Shown here in pieces: positions 1 to 11,252 of a stretch of DNA of 64,000 nt. Made by a program: the position numbers and the translations under genes. Source of the DNA: Triplophysa rosa (lineage: Eukaryota > Chordata > Actinopteri > Cypriniformes > Nemacheilidae); contig NC_079890.1 in assembly GCF_024868665.1 (NCBI RefSeq), positions 4,440,005 through 4,504,004 of the forward strand. Direction: 5' to 3'. The notes beneath the pieces were generated by a model that was not told the DNA's origin, searched no databases, and worked only from the letters and a program-made list of their open reading frames with translations. How positions within the stretch are numbered: position 1 is the first letter of the stretch; each line of letters starts with the position of its first letter.

Positions 1-66
1 AATATTTAACGAGTAGTATCTGTACTTTCGCTCAAGTAAGGAAGTTGTGTACTTTTTCCACCTCTG
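1..66 (+). mobile_element. 3' terminus of a CAGAGGTGG-type hAT-like element
   Basis: The window opens inside the right end of a hAT-like element that closes with CCACCTCTG at 58-66. The same terminus is seen at 17930-17946 and 62830-62848. The bases that follow (TTGAGAAC) match the flank of the 17946 copy (GTGAGAAC), so this is the tail of another copy of the same duplicated unit and not an independent insertion. Confidence 0.75.
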
Positions 67-468
67 TTGAGAACGGGGCCTAGTAATAGGATTGTTCTTT
101 ATTCTATATTTTTATATTGACTGAGAGGCCTCACGATCGATCCATGTGTTTGCCAAGGAGTTTAGGGTCTGTTGTGGTCAGTTTTTACTCTATTGACATT
201 GTTCAGGAACCCTAGTGGTGACCCGGATGTTCAAAGTGCATAGTATTTATAAGGTACTACAAATTAATATAAAGAATATCATGCGTTACTATCATACATG
301 TTTGAAAAATACAGAATTATCATTGTAAATATAGTGCCATAGTATTTTTAAAGTATCAAGTCTATGACGTCAAACCAATGATTTAAGACACAGAAGTGTA
401 GCCAAACATTAATTTTAGTCCCTGAAGGGACTTTTTTAATGTCTTGAAAAGTAGCGTTAAAATTTATT
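67..468 (+). repeat. Duplicon spacer, first copy (tail)
   Basis: This segment is near-identical to 17947-18350, and its part from about 154 also matches 4972-5290. It holds no gene. It differs from the other two copies by a small internal inversion at about 333-360, described as a finding. The shared landmark is CCAAGGAGTTTAGGGTCTG at 154, 4972 and 18034. Confidence 0.8.
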
Positions 469-1743
469 CCTTATTAGGAAATAATGTTGCATCCGAATAC
501 GCCTACTTACCTATTATGTAGTAGAAGAAAACAGTACTTAAACAGAGTAGTATGTCTGAATCGTCAGTATTCATAAAAGAGTAGCCGAGAAATTCCCCGG
601 ATGGCTTACTGGTTACGCCCAGATTCTGAAGCACTCAGCGATGGATACTTGAGATGCTTCTATATCCCATGAGTCCATGGGACAGAATACACGCACAGCC
701 CACAAAACAGTCTCAGCAGACTTTCATGTACAATTAAACATGTTGTTATTTATTGTAAATTTATTGTTTCTCAGGTTATTTTTAATACTACAATAGACTA
801 TACTGTATATTAGAGCAACATGGGTGTATCTAAGTGAGAGACATCAACCAATAGGCAGAATACAGACAAAAGAATAATTAGCAGAAATTTACAGGCAATC
901 ATTATTTTTCTGTTGCAAAAAGAAAATTCCATTGGCATAATCATTATTCACAATTAAAAGTGAATGAGCCTGTTATTGCCTAAATTTAACTGAAAAAACA
1001 CATCGCAAAATCACAAAGCTGCTGTATTCCTTTTAATTTTTTTAACTTTTATCAAAGCATATAGACCTACAAGATAAAAATGAAAATACATGAAAATAAA
1101 AGCTCTAAATGTGCTGTACTTGAAGAAAAGTCAAAGCTTTGTTTCATGTGTTGTTTACTTGTACAAAACCCATAGTAGGCAAGGTTATTAATGCATCCTG
1201 TCTCTCATAACTTAAATTATTGCAGTTGTTATTACATCACATGGTTAATCTCTGGCCCACACTCCAGCACAGTAGGTGGCGGATTTGCACCTCAAACGTA
1301 TGTTGCCAACCGCCGTTAGAACGGAAAAGAAGAAGAATTACGTCACATGATCACGTCAATATGATCGACAATGGCCGATACCCATTTAGCCCTTGTTAAG
1401 CACGTGCTTACTGAAATTAAGTATCTAATCATATGTACTCATAAGTATGCCATTTCGGATGCAGCCTTAGTTTATAAATTCAGGCTTTTCCTTATAAGCA
1501 ATTAAGAAAACGTGCTTATGAATAGCACAAAAGAAGTATAACTTGTACATACAGCTCATGCATTTTCAACTGGTTATCAATTGGTTTTGTTCAAAACTTT
1601 ACTTTGCTATCAGCAGCAAATAACTTATGGGTTCACTGATAAACAGGGTTTACCAATATATTTCATTAGAAACGACCAGCAATCAGGAACACAAAATTAA
1701 AATTGGAACACAAAAATTGTTGAATGTCATGACTCCTAATTTC
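469..1743 (-). repeat. Inverted duplicon segment joined to zp3 intron
   Basis: 469-1743 is the reverse complement of roughly 5370-6640 (and of the matching parts of 18438-20250). It contains an incomplete inverted copy of the GGCTGCATCCGAAATGG-type element. At the right junction, duplicon sequence ending CTAATTTCC runs straight into AAAGACCCTCTATAAC, the zp3 intron 5 sequence also found at 8353. The inversion therefore cuts the upstream zp3 copy and removes its exons 1-5. No coding potential is seen. Confidence 0.75.
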
Positions 1744-1823
1744 CAAAGACCCTCTATAACTTTAAAATTCTTCGTATCCTCTAGGGGAGTGTAATCTGAT
1801 GCAACTTGTTTCTTTTTTTCTAG

Positions 1824-2349
1824 GTGTACGTTACATGTGCTTTGAAGGCTGTCATTGCTTCAACTCCCACTAATCTGGAGAGCAAGGCTTGCTCCTTTGC
1901 CAATGGGTATGTCATGACCAACTTTGTTTCTGCTATATTGGGTTTCTGTACCCTTTTTTTTTTTTATAAATTAGAATGATCTTGCTATGTCTATAAACAC
2001 CATGCACTGTGCTTTTACCTTTGTTATTTGCTTCTGTAAAGCTGCTTTGGAACAATGCACATTGTGGATGGTGCTATATAAATAAAATTTGAATTGTACC
2101 ATGACTCATTTTACACCATCTTTTCAGTTGGACCTCTGCAGATGAAAATGATCAGGTGTGCATGTGCTGTGATTCCACGTGTGGCTACAGTAGGAAAGGG
2201 AGATCTTTGTCTGATTCGGGTACAGTAAGGGCACTTCATACAATTCCTCAAGAACATCACTGCATACCTTGATGCCCTTTCAACTTTTGTTTCCAGGTCT
2301 GGTTTCAGAAGGTGAAGCAACTATTGGCCCTATTGTGATATCTGAATGA
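1824..2349 (+). pseudogene. zp3: ZP3 egg-envelope gene, 5'-truncated copy (exons 6-8 only)
   Basis: Three exons encode the C-terminal part of a ZP3-type zona pellucida/egg-envelope protein: 1824-1906 (starts VYVTCALKAVIAS), 2128-2219 (WTSADENDQVCMCCDS, with the clustered cysteines of the ZP-C region) and 2297-2349 (ends GPIVISE, stop 2347-2349). AG/GT splice sites flank each exon and the phases agree. AATAAA follows at 2357-2362. These exons are 6601 bp from their counterparts at 8428-8950 and almost identical, but exon 6 here is in frame where the second copy has an extra base. Exons 1-5 and the promoter are missing because of the inversion ending at 1743, so this copy should be silent. ZP3 is a structural glycoprotein of the egg coat, and fish carry several tandem copies. 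Confidence 0.88.
1975..2097 (+). repeat. LINE-tail-like repeat in zp3 intron 6
   Basis: The short intron between exons 6 and 7 is largely filled by a sequence containing CTGTAAAGCTGCTTTGGAAC and ending in an A-rich AATAAAATTTGAATTG tail. This is the usual 3' end of L2-type LINEs and dependent SINEs in cyprinids. It is also in the second zp3 copy (8576-8698), so it was inserted before the duplication. Confidence 0.6.
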
Positions 2350-2666
2350 GGTGACCAATAAAAACTTAAACTGGATATTGTGATGTGGGTTTTCTTAACA
2401 TTTGGTCTACTGAATTTGTTTTCTATCACTTTAAAATTCTGCAAACATGACCAACAATGCTATGTTTGTGTAAAGCAATGGAAATATTGCTATGGAACTA
2501 TATGCCCATAAGTGGGAACCTCTTACCATAGAATATTATAAAAGAATTTGAACAATTTTGATTGGGTGACCCTTGATTTGTTATATATTGCTACACACTT
2601 GACTTTCTGGTTCAAGTTAGCCTTAATACACAGGAGTGTAGTTTTGCTAATGGTGTGTCTGAGCAC
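2350..2666. other. zp3 downstream spacer
   Basis: A unique-looking spacer between the zp3 polyadenylation signal and the hAT element, repeated almost exactly at 8951-9267. I see no open frame or repeat structure in it. Confidence 0.6.
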
Positions 2667-3437
2667 CAGAGGTGGACAGTAACGAAGTAAATGTACCCGA
2701 GTACTGTACTTAAGTACACGGAGTAGCTGTACTAGTTCCTTTTTTTTCCCTGAGTACTCGTGACTTCATCACTGCATTTGAAAGACAAATATCATACTTT
2801 TTACTCCACTACATTCATAAAAAGGTAGAATAGAAAGTCGTTTCTGTGTAGCGGGATTTCTTGTGAGCACAATTTTTCTGGCTTGGCAACAGTGAAAGTT
2901 CCTGGCAGATCCCAAGTAGTTCAGGTTTTCTAAGCTTGCGGATTTCCAGCTAGCTTTGAATCACCATTTGTCTTTTCCCAACTCAAATCAGGCGCACATA
3001 CCTTGAGCTACATGATTGAGAAAATGTATAGTTTTCAAAATTTCATGATCGCATAGCCAGAGTTAAGGACATGTGCGTGTTAACTTCTGATCTGCTATAT
3101 TTAAAGCCGTTTGGAATGATGTTTTAACTGTAGTAACTAAATTATTCCTGCTTAAAAACAATAGAACCCTGCCCAAAATACAACAGAAAATGTAATTGAT
3201 TTAATGGTCATAATGGGAATTGTATTGTATGGATACTTGTCTACTTGTATGTGATGGATTCTATTGGTGGGATTGTAAATCCTACTGGAATAAAACCCAA
3301 ACACTACAAAAAGGAATTTCATGGAAAAAGTTATGAATTTGTGAATTGGAATTAGATTTTTTCTAAGCAGGGACGGTATTTGCAGAAATACCACAGTATC
3401 CAAATTTACCATTTTCTTTATATAGGAACCATACTCC

Positions 3438-4403
3438 TGCGGAGCCAGTCTGGTCACCACTCGGAGAAAAAAGACTCGCAAATCCGTGGCCACAGTTTTG
3501 TAATTCGTTTCCTCAGTTTAAAAATCTGTGCTCTCGGATTAATAAACTGTACCCAAGAGTTTCCATTCCGTGCTCTCGGTTTTGTAAACCATCCCCTCAG
3601 TTTTTGAAATCTGTACCCACGCTTTCGCAATCCGTTCGCACAGTTTTGCAAACTGTAGCCTCTGTCTGTCAACAGAATAAGCTCCTACAGGAACGTTAAC
3701 GAATATTGTATAGGCTACTGTTTTATTTTAGATTATATTATAAATTGTCTTAATGTGTTTACACACAAGCGCGTGGCGCATAAAGCATGCATTCATTGTC
3801 GCGTTTCACTGGCATAAAGTTGGTTTGACATTAAACTTTCGATCACATGAACACTTTACAGTTAGTCGGGGAAGTCATTCCCTTTAAATGCTATTGAAGT
3901 TGGAAACATGTATTTGAATGTGTCTGTAACTTTAGAGACGGTCCCTAAATTCACGAATATCGAAAGTTTAATGTCAAACCAACTTTATGCCAGTGAAACG
4001 CGGCAATGAACGCATGCTTAATGTGTTTACACACGAGCGCGTGGTGCACATAGACAATTTATAATATAATCTAAAATAAAACGGTATACAATATTCGTTA
4101 ATGTTCCTGTAGGATCTTATTCTGTTGACAGACAGAGGCTTCAATTCCGCGAGTAGGCTACAGTTTGCAAAACTGTGCGAACGGATTGCGAAAGCGTGGG
4201 CACAGATTATGAATTCGTGGGAACAGATTTAAAAAATTGAGAGGACGGTTTACAAAACCGAGAGCACGGATTGGAAACTCGTGGGTACAGTTAATTAATC
4301 CGAGAGCACGGATTTTTAAACTAAGGGAACGAATTGCAAAACTGTGGCCACGGATTTGCGAGTCTTGTTTTTTTTTCTCCGAGGGGTGACCAGACAGGCT
4401 CCG
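3438..4403. mobile_element. Fold-back element with 22-bp repeat arms (copy 1)
   Basis: Two long inverted arms (3438-3843 and 3959-4403) surround a 115-bp single-copy spacer. The ends read GCGGAGCC / GGCTCCG. It is flanked by CATACTCC (3430-3437) and TATACTCC (4404-4411), an 8-bp target duplication with one mismatch. The uninterrupted target CATACTCC is present at 62149-62156 in an empty copy of the host hAT element. Within each arm a degenerate 22-bp motif, roughly AATCYGTNCNCNCRGTTTTG, is repeated about eight times (3479-3661 on the left). No transposase is encoded, so it is non-autonomous. The 8-bp duplication suggests hAT-type mobilisation. Confidence 0.8.
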
Positions 4404-4651
4404 TATACTCCAGTTAAGCTTTTTTTTGTAAAACCAGTTACTAAAATTTAACAGTTTCATTATAGTATTAATTATATTAAACACATGGCTACTATATACA
4501 ATGACCTTACTACTTACTGGTAAAAGTAATATACAAAAAACAAAACCCTGCTCATATACATATAGGCCTAGGGAGATAATGTGGATAATTACGCTAAATG
4601 ATCATACAGGATTTTATATAAACTAACATATGTTAAAAATATAAAGCTCTT

Positions 4652-4757
4652 AAAGGAGTAGCTCACTTCAAAATTTGCCCCCATTGACTTTTCATAGTAG
4701 GAGTAAAAATGACTATGGAAAGTCAATGGGGACAAATTTTGAAGTGAGCTACTCCTT
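4652..4757. mobile_element. Small palindromic TTAA-target element inside the hAT element
   Basis: A near-perfect palindrome around the phrases AGGAGTAGCTCACTTC and GAAGTGAGCTACTCCT. Further copies at 11253-11357 and 62479-62589 occupy the same position in the hAT element. The 62479 copy is bounded on both sides by TTAA, so this insertion is older than the fold-back and retroviral insertions. Confidence 0.65.
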
Positions 4758-4800
4758 GAATACCGTTGATACTGTGAGCTACTCGGTGTATTGAGTAGGC

Positions 4801-4970
4801 ATGGTGTTTTTTCTATTACAGTATTAAGCTTTTCTATTATTTTTTATTACAGTATTTAGTTTTTCTATTATTGATTGAGTTTTTATATGAGACAATGCAT
4901 TTAATCTAGTTATAGGTCTCACACACTTCTCTAACACAGAAAAGACTATGAGTCTCATAGCAAAAAGACA
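4801..4970 (+). mobile_element. Truncated retroviral LTR fragment
   Basis: The first 170 bp of the LTR described at 11401-12196, ending at the N gap in AGCAAAAAGACA. The remainder of the provirus is absent. Confidence 0.75.
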
Positions 4971-4971
4971 N
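4971..4971. other. Assembly gap (single N) inside repeat
   Basis: One N joins an LTR fragment to the duplicon spacer, at the point where the sister copy carries a complete provirus. The length of missing DNA is unknown. Confidence 0.9.
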
Positions 4972-5646
4972 CCAAGGAGTTTAGGGTCTGTTGTGGTCAG
5001 TTTTTACTCTATTGACATTGTTCAGGAACCCTAGTGGTGACCCGGATGTTCAAAGTGCATAGTATTATAAGGTACTACAAATTAATATAAAGAATATCAT
5101 GCGTTACTATCATACATGTTTGAAAAATACAGAATTATCATTGTAAACATAGTCTTGATACTTTAAAAATACCACGGCACTATGACGTCAAACCAATGAT
5201 TTAAGACACAGAAGTGTAGCCAAACATTAATTTTAGTCCCTAAAGGGACTTTTTTAATGTCTTGAAAAGTAGCGTTACAATTTATTCCCGTGGCATCGTT
5301 TCTTGGCCTTTTAGTTATTTTATGGCACTTTTGGTTCTCTTATGACCATGACATTCCTAGTTCATACTCACTTTTGGAAATTAGGAGTCATGACATTCAA
5401 CAATTTTTGTGTTCCAATTTTAATTTTGTGTTCCTGATTGCTGGTCGTTTCTAATGAAATATATTGGTAAACCCTGTTTATCAGTGAACCCATAAGTTAT
5501 TTGCTGCTGAGAGCAAACTAAAGTTTTGAACAAAACCAATTGATAACCAGTTGAAAATGCATGAGCTGTATGTACAAGTTATACTTCTTTTGTGCTATTC
5601 ATAAAGCACGTTTTCTTAATTGCTTATAAGGAAAAGCCTGAATTTA
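4972..5646 (+). repeat. Duplicon spacer, second copy
   Basis: Near-identical to 18034-18714. No gene is seen. It contains the phrase CCCGTGGCATCGTTTCTTGG that is lost at the inversion junction of the first copy. Confidence 0.75.
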
Positions 5647-6795
5647 TAAACTAAGGCTGCATCCGAAATGGCATACTTATGAGTACATATGAGTAGATAC
5701 TTAATTTCAGTAAGCACGTGCTTAACAAGGGCTAAATGGGTATCGGCCATTGTCCATCATATTGACGTGATCATGTGACGTAATTCTTCTTCTTTTCCGT
5801 TCTAACGGCGGTTGGCAACATACGTTTGAGGTGCATATCCGCCACCTACTGTGCTGGAGTGTGGGCCAGAGATTAACCATGTGATGTAATAACAACTGCA
5901 ATAATTTAAGTTATGAGAGACAGGATGCATTAATAACCTTGCCTACTATGGGTTTTGTGCAAGTAAACAACACATGAAACAAAGCTTTGACTTTTCTTCA
6001 AGTACAACACATTTAGAGCTTTTATTTTCATGTATTTTCATTTTTATCTTGTAGGTCTATATGCTTTGATAAAAGTTAAAAAAATTAAAAGGAATACAGC
6101 AGCTTTGTGATTTTGCGATGTGTTTTTTCAGTTAAATTTAGGCAATAACAGGCTCATTCACTTTTAATTGTGAATAATGATTATGCCAATGGAATTTTCT
6201 TTTTGCAACAGAAAAATAATAATTGCCTGTAAATTTCTGCTAATTATTCTTTTGTCTGTATTCTGCCTATTGGTTGATGTCTCTCACTTAGATACACCCA
6301 TGTTGCTCTAATATACAGTATAGTCTATTGTAGTATTAAAAATAACCTGAGAAACAATAAATTTACAATAAATAACAACATGTTTAATTGTACATGAAAG
6401 TCTGCTGAGACTGTTTTGTGGGCTGTGCGTGTATTCTGTCCCATGGACTCATGGGATATAGAAGCATCTCAAGTATCCATCGCTGAGCGCTTCAGAATCT
6501 GGGCGTAACCAGTAAGCCATCCGGGGAATTTCTCGGCTACTCTTTTATGAATACTGACGATTCAGACATACTACTCTATTCAAGTACTGTTTTCTTCTAC
6601 TACATAATAGGTAAGTAGGCGTATTCGGATGCAACATTAGTATACACACGTCCAACTCTCGCGAGAAATAGTCCACCACCCAGGTATTTCTCACCTACTG
6701 TTTTGTGATACTACCGATTCGGACATACTATTCGTTCGCCTACTGCTTTTTGCCTACTATATAGTAAGGTACTATGCCATTTCGGATTCAGCCAA
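5647..6795. mobile_element. Non-autonomous DNA element with GGCTGCATCCGAAATGG ends
   Basis: The left end GGCTGCATCCGAAATGGC (from 5647) and right end GCCATTTCGGATTCAGCC (to 6795) form terminal inverted repeats. A second internal TTCGGATGCAA terminus at about 6630 suggests two related elements nested or fused. A sister copy lies at 18716-20393 and a partial inverted one at 490-1474. No transposase reading frame is present. About 5788-5895 is a shared fish repeat containing CCGCCACCTACTGTGCTGG. I could not define a target duplication, so superfamily is left open. Confidence 0.65.
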
Positions 6796-6969
6796 TGAGT
6801 ATGTGATGACTTAATTTTCAATTGTGGGTGAACGATTCTTTTAACTCAACAGGTCTGGAGAATCAATAGGCTTGTCAAAATGGGGCGGAGCCACATTAAT
6901 TGCATGCTCTTGAAAAGCCATAGCAGAGAAGCAGGCATTCTGAAGAGCTCAGAGTTTTTTTTTCTAACA
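6796..6969 (+). promoter_or_regulatory. zp3 upstream region and 5' leader
   Basis: 174 bp lie between the DNA element and the zp3 start codon. An in-frame upstream ATG at 6880 extends the open frame by 30 codons but lacks a signal-peptide character. The ATG at 6970 (context AACAATGG) starts directly on a hydrophobic signal sequence and is preferred. I see no convincing TATA box, so the transposon end at 6795 may have cut the native promoter. Confidence 0.4.
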
Positions 6970-8950
6970 ATGGGGCTGGTAGCTTGCTTTTCTGTTGAGT
7001 TTCTGCTGTTTTTAGCAGTTGGATTGTCTGTGGAACAGTGGTCAGGGTTTCAACAAGGCCAGGCTCCAGTAAGATTCCAACAACAGCAGACATCAACTTC
7101 AGCTTCTCAGCAAGCTCCACAAGGATCAGCATATTTCCAGGCTTCAAGGACTGGAATGTCTTCTATGGTAGATCCATGGAGACTTATTCAAGAAGGCAAC
7201 TCTCAATCCAAGCAGCTGATGCAGGGTCCTGTGGCACCATTGACCTGGCAGTATCCCCTAATGCCTGAAGAGCCCCTGATGCCTGAAGTGCCCTTTGAGC
7301 TACGGACACCTAGTCCTTCTGTGAGCGTAGCAGCACGATGCGGGGAGAACTTTGTGCAGGTTGAGGTTAAGAAAGATTTCTATGGCAACGGTCAGTTTGT
7401 AGACCCTGCCTTCCTAAGTTTGGGAGGCTGTGGAGCTGTAGGGGAAGATCCTGATGCTCAAATTCTTATCTTTGAAACTGAGCTCCAGACATGTGGCAGT
7501 TCTCTGACGGTGAGTGGTAACTCATGGGTTGGCAACAGCAATTGAACATCAAGCTAGATCTCTGTGGCAACGTATGATTACTGTTTTCAGATGACTGCTG
7601 ATGCGCTTGTGTACACATTCACTCTACGCTACACTCCTGAGACTGTAGGTGGAACTCCCATCGTGAGAGCAGAAGCAGCTGTTGTTCCAATTGAGTGTCA
7701 TTATCCGAGGTACAGTAAAATCTCTTCCGAAGGTTGAGCACTTTCATTCTGGGTCATGCTTTAACTTTTTTTCTTTGTTGCTCTTTAGGTTGCACAATGT
7801 AAGCAGCAATGCGTTGATTCCTGCTTGGGTTCCGTTTGCTGCAACAAGAGTTGGGGAGGAAGTTCTTGTCTTTTCTCTCAAGCTTATGACTGGTAATGAA
7901 GATCTCTTGCCCTAAATATTTCTGACCCAGCTCCTAAATTGATGTTGCCACTTTTTTTGCTTTTTTTTTCTCTGTTGCAGATGACTGGATGTTTGAGAGG
8001 CCTGCCAATCAGTATTTTCTGGGTCAGTTTATGACTTTGGAAGCTTCCATGAAACAGTACAACCATGTTCCTTTGCGTATTTTCATCGAGACGTGTGTGG
8101 CTACTGCGGCCCTGATGTGAACCCGTTCCAAGATATTCTTTTGTTGAGAATACGGGTGAGTAAGGGTCCTCTCCTTACCTTCAATAAGTGAGGAAGTGGG
8201 TCTAAGTTTTTTCCCTCCCTTTTAGGTGCATGGTTGTACGCAAAGCTTACAGGTTCACCTTCCCGTTTCATGCGCCGAGTTCAGAATGACAAGCTGCAGT
8301 TTCAGTTGGAGGACATTCAGGTTTCAACAGGCTGGTAGTGGCTCGGTATGTCAAAGAGACCCTCTATAACTTTAAAATTCTTGTGCATCCTCTAGGGGGG
8401 TAATCTGAGCAATTTTTTGTTTTCTAGGTGTACGTTACATGTGCTTTGAAGGCAGTCATTGCTTCAACTCCTCACTAATCTGGAGAGCAAGGCTTGCTCC
8501 TTTGCCAATGGGTATGTCATACCAACTTTTTTCTGCTAATGGTTTCTGTACCCTTTTTTTTTTTTTATAAATTAGAATGATCTTGCTATGTCTATAAACA
8601 CCATGCACTGTGCTTTTACCTTTGTTATTTGCTTCTGTAAAGCTGCTTTGGAACAATGCACATTGTGGATGGTGCTATATAAATAAAATTTGAATTGTAC
8701 CATGACTCATTTTACACCATCTTTTCAGTTGGACCTCTGCAGATGAAAATGATCAGGTGTGCATGTGCTGTGATTCCACGTGTGGCTACAGTAGGAAAGG
8801 GAGATCTTTGTCTGATTCGGGTACAGTAAGGGCACTTCATACAATTCCTCAAGAACATCACTGCATACCTTGATGCCCTTTCAACTTTTGTTTCCAGGTC
8901 TGGTTTCAGAAGGTGAAGCAACTATTGGCCCTATTGTGATATCTGAATGA
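6970..8950 (+). pseudogene. zp3: ZP3-type egg-envelope glycoprotein, full-length copy with frameshifts
   Basis: Eight exons: 6970-7509, 7591-7709, 7789-7892, 7981-8155, 8226-8345, 8428-8511, 8729-8820, 8898-8950. Exon 1 encodes a signal peptide (MGLVACFSVEFLLFLAVG), a Gln-rich segment typical of cyprinid ZP3, and the start of the ZP domain (CGENFVQVEV, GGCGAVGED). Exons 2-3 continue it cleanly (VPIECHYPR, NVSSNALIPAWVPF, with an N-glycosylation site NVS). From the end of exon 4 the frame breaks repeatedly. Two single-base losses bring a TGA at 8118-8120, two single-base gains disturb exon 5, and one extra T disturbs exon 6 relative to the copy at 1824. Splice sites stay intact. As written it would give a protein ending within ZP-C, without the C-terminal processing region. 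Either a recent pseudogene or local sequence errors could explain this. The protein would be secreted by oocyte or liver and polymerise into the egg coat. Confidence 0.85.
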
Positions 8951-9267
8951 GGTGACCAATAAAAACTTAAACTGGATATTGTGATGTGGGTTTTCTTAAC
9001 ATTTGGTCTACTGAATTTGTTTTCTATCACTTTAAAATTCTGCAAACATGACCAACAATGCTATGTTTGTGTAAAGCAATGGAAATATTGCTATGGAACT
9101 ATATGCCCATAAGTGGGAACCTCTTACCATAGAATATTATAAAAGAATTTGAACAATTTTGATTGGGTGACCCTTGATTTGTTATATATTGCTACACACT
9201 TGACTTTCTGGTTCAAGTTAGCCTTAATACACAGGAGTGTAGTTTTGCTAATGGTGTGTCTGAGCAC
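8951..9267. other. zp3 downstream spacer, second copy
   Basis: Matches 2350-2666. A polyadenylation signal AATAAA lies at 8958-8963, just after the zp3 stop. Nothing else is recognisable. Confidence 0.6.
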
Positions 9268-10044
9268 CAGAGGTGGACAGTAACGAAGTAAATGTACCCG
9301 AGTACTGTACTTAAGTACACGGAGTAGCTGTACTAGTTCCTTTTTTTTCCCTGAGTACTCGTGACTTCATCACTGCATTTGAAAGACAAATATCATACTT
9401 TCTACTCCACTACATTCATAAAAAGGTATAATAGAAAGTCGTTTCTGTGTAGCGGGATTTCATGCGAGCACAATTTTTCTGGCTTGGCAACAGTGAAAGT
9501 TCCTGGCAGATCCCAAGTATTTCAGGTTTTCTAAGCTTGCGGATTTCCAGCTAGCTTTGAATAACCATTTGTCTTTTCCCAACTCAAATCAGGCGCACAT
9601 ACCTTGAGCTACATGATTGAGAAAATGTATAGTTTTCAAAATTTCATGATCGCATAGCCAGAGTTAAGGACGTGTGCGTGTTAACTTCTGATCTGCTATA
9701 TTTAAAGCCGTTTGGAAAATGATGTTTTAACTGTAGTAACTAAATTATTCCTGCTTAAAAACAATAGAACCCTGCCCAAAATACAACAGAAAATGTAATT
9801 GATTTAATGGTCATAATGGGAATTGTATTGTATGGATACTTGTCTACTTGTATGTGATGGATTCTATTGGTGGGATTGTTAATCCTATTGGAATAAAACC
9901 CAAACACACTACAAAAAGGAATTTCATAGAAAAAGTTATGAATTTGTGAATTGGAATTAGATTTTTTTTCTAAGCAGGGACGGTATATGCAGTAAAACCA
10001 CAGTATCCAAATTTACCATTTTCTTTATATAGGAGCCATACTCC

Positions 10045-11008
10045 TGCGGAGCCAGTCTGGTCACCACTCGGAGAAAAAAGACTCGCAAATCCGTGGCCAG
10101 TTTTGTAATTCGTTTCCTCAGTTTAAAAATCCGTGCTCTCGGATTAATAAACTGTACCCAAGAGTTTCCATTCCGTGCTCTCGGTTTTGTAAACCGTCCC
10201 GTCAGTTTTTGAAATCTGTACCCACGCTTTCGCAATCCGTTCGCACAGTTTTGCAAACTGTAGCCTCTGTCTGTCAACAGAATAAGCTCCTACAGGAACA
10301 TTAACGAATATTGTATAGGCTACTGTTTTATTTTAGATTATATTATAAATTGTCTTAATGTGTTTACACAAAAGCGCGTGGCGCATAAAGCATGCAATCA
10401 TTGTCGCGTTTCACTGGCATAAAGTTGGTTTGACATTAAACTTTCGATCACATGAACACTTTACAGTTAGTCGGGGAAGTCATTCCCTTTAAATGCTATT
10501 GAAGTTGGAAACATGTATTTGAATGTGTCTGTAACTTTAGAGACGGTCCCTAAATTCACGAATATCGAAAGTTTAATGTCAAACCAACTTTATGCCAGTG
10601 AAACGCGGCAATGAACGCATGCTTAATGTGTTTACACACGAGCGCGTGGTGCACATAGACAATTTATAATATAATCTAAAATAAAACTGTATACAATATT
10701 CGTTAATGTTCCTGTAGGATCTTATTCTGTTGACAGACAGAGGCTTCAATTCCGCGAGTAGGCTACAGTTTGCAAAACTGTGCGAACGGATTGCGAAAGC
10801 GTGGGCACAGATTATGAATTCGTGGGCACCGATTTAAAAAATTGAGAGGACGGTTTACAAAACCGAGAGCACGGATTGGAAACTCGTGGGTACAGTTCAT
10901 TAATCCGAGAGCACGGATTTTTAAACTGAGGGAACGAATTGCAAAACTGTGGCCACGGATTTGCGAGTCTTGGTTTTTTTTCTCCGAGGGGTGACCAGAC
11001 AGGCTCCG
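10045..11008. mobile_element. Fold-back element with 22-bp repeat arms (copy 2)
   Basis: Sister of the element at 3438-4403 with the same arms, spacer and flanking target duplication (CATACTCC 10037-10044, TATACTCC 11009-11016). The two differ by scattered substitutions and small indels. It arrived once and was then copied with the duplicon. Confidence 0.8.
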
Positions 11009-11252
11009 TATACTCCAGTTAAGCTTTTTTGTAAAACCAGTTACTAAAATTTAACAGTTTCATTATAGTATTAATTATATTAAACACATGGCTACTATAT
11101 ACAATGACCTTACTACTTACTGGTAAAAGTAATATACAAAAAACAAAACCCTGCTCATATACATTTAGGCCTAGGGAGATAATGTGGATAATTACGCTAA
11201 ATGATCATACAGGATTTTACATAAACTAACATATGTTAAAAATAGAAAGCTC

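Larger units (their letters stand above)
2667..4970 (+). mobile_element. CAGAGGTGG-type hAT-like element, gapped copy
   Basis: It starts CAGAGGTGGACAGTAACGAA at 2667 and follows the 9268 copy base for base through the fold-back element (3438-4403), the TTAA element (about 4652-4757) and the first 170 bp of the retroviral LTR. It then stops at the N at 4971. Sequence resumes 88 bp beyond the point where the hAT right end should be (compare 17946 and 18034). The retroviral interior and hAT right end are either deleted or, more likely, collapsed in assembly. Confidence 0.7.

Noticed and set aside
2111..2320. Minus-strand 69-residue frame repeated at 8712-8921
   Set aside because: Antisense shadow of zp3 exons 7-8.
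3152..4484. Repetitive-peptide frames such as SLSLKIRALGLINCT on both strands
   Set aside because: They come from the 22-bp repeats of the fold-back element. 22 is not a multiple of three, so the peptide regularity is accidental.
6880..6969. Upstream ATG as the zp3 start
   Set aside because: It adds a polar 30-residue leader before the signal peptide, which a secreted egg-coat protein should not have.
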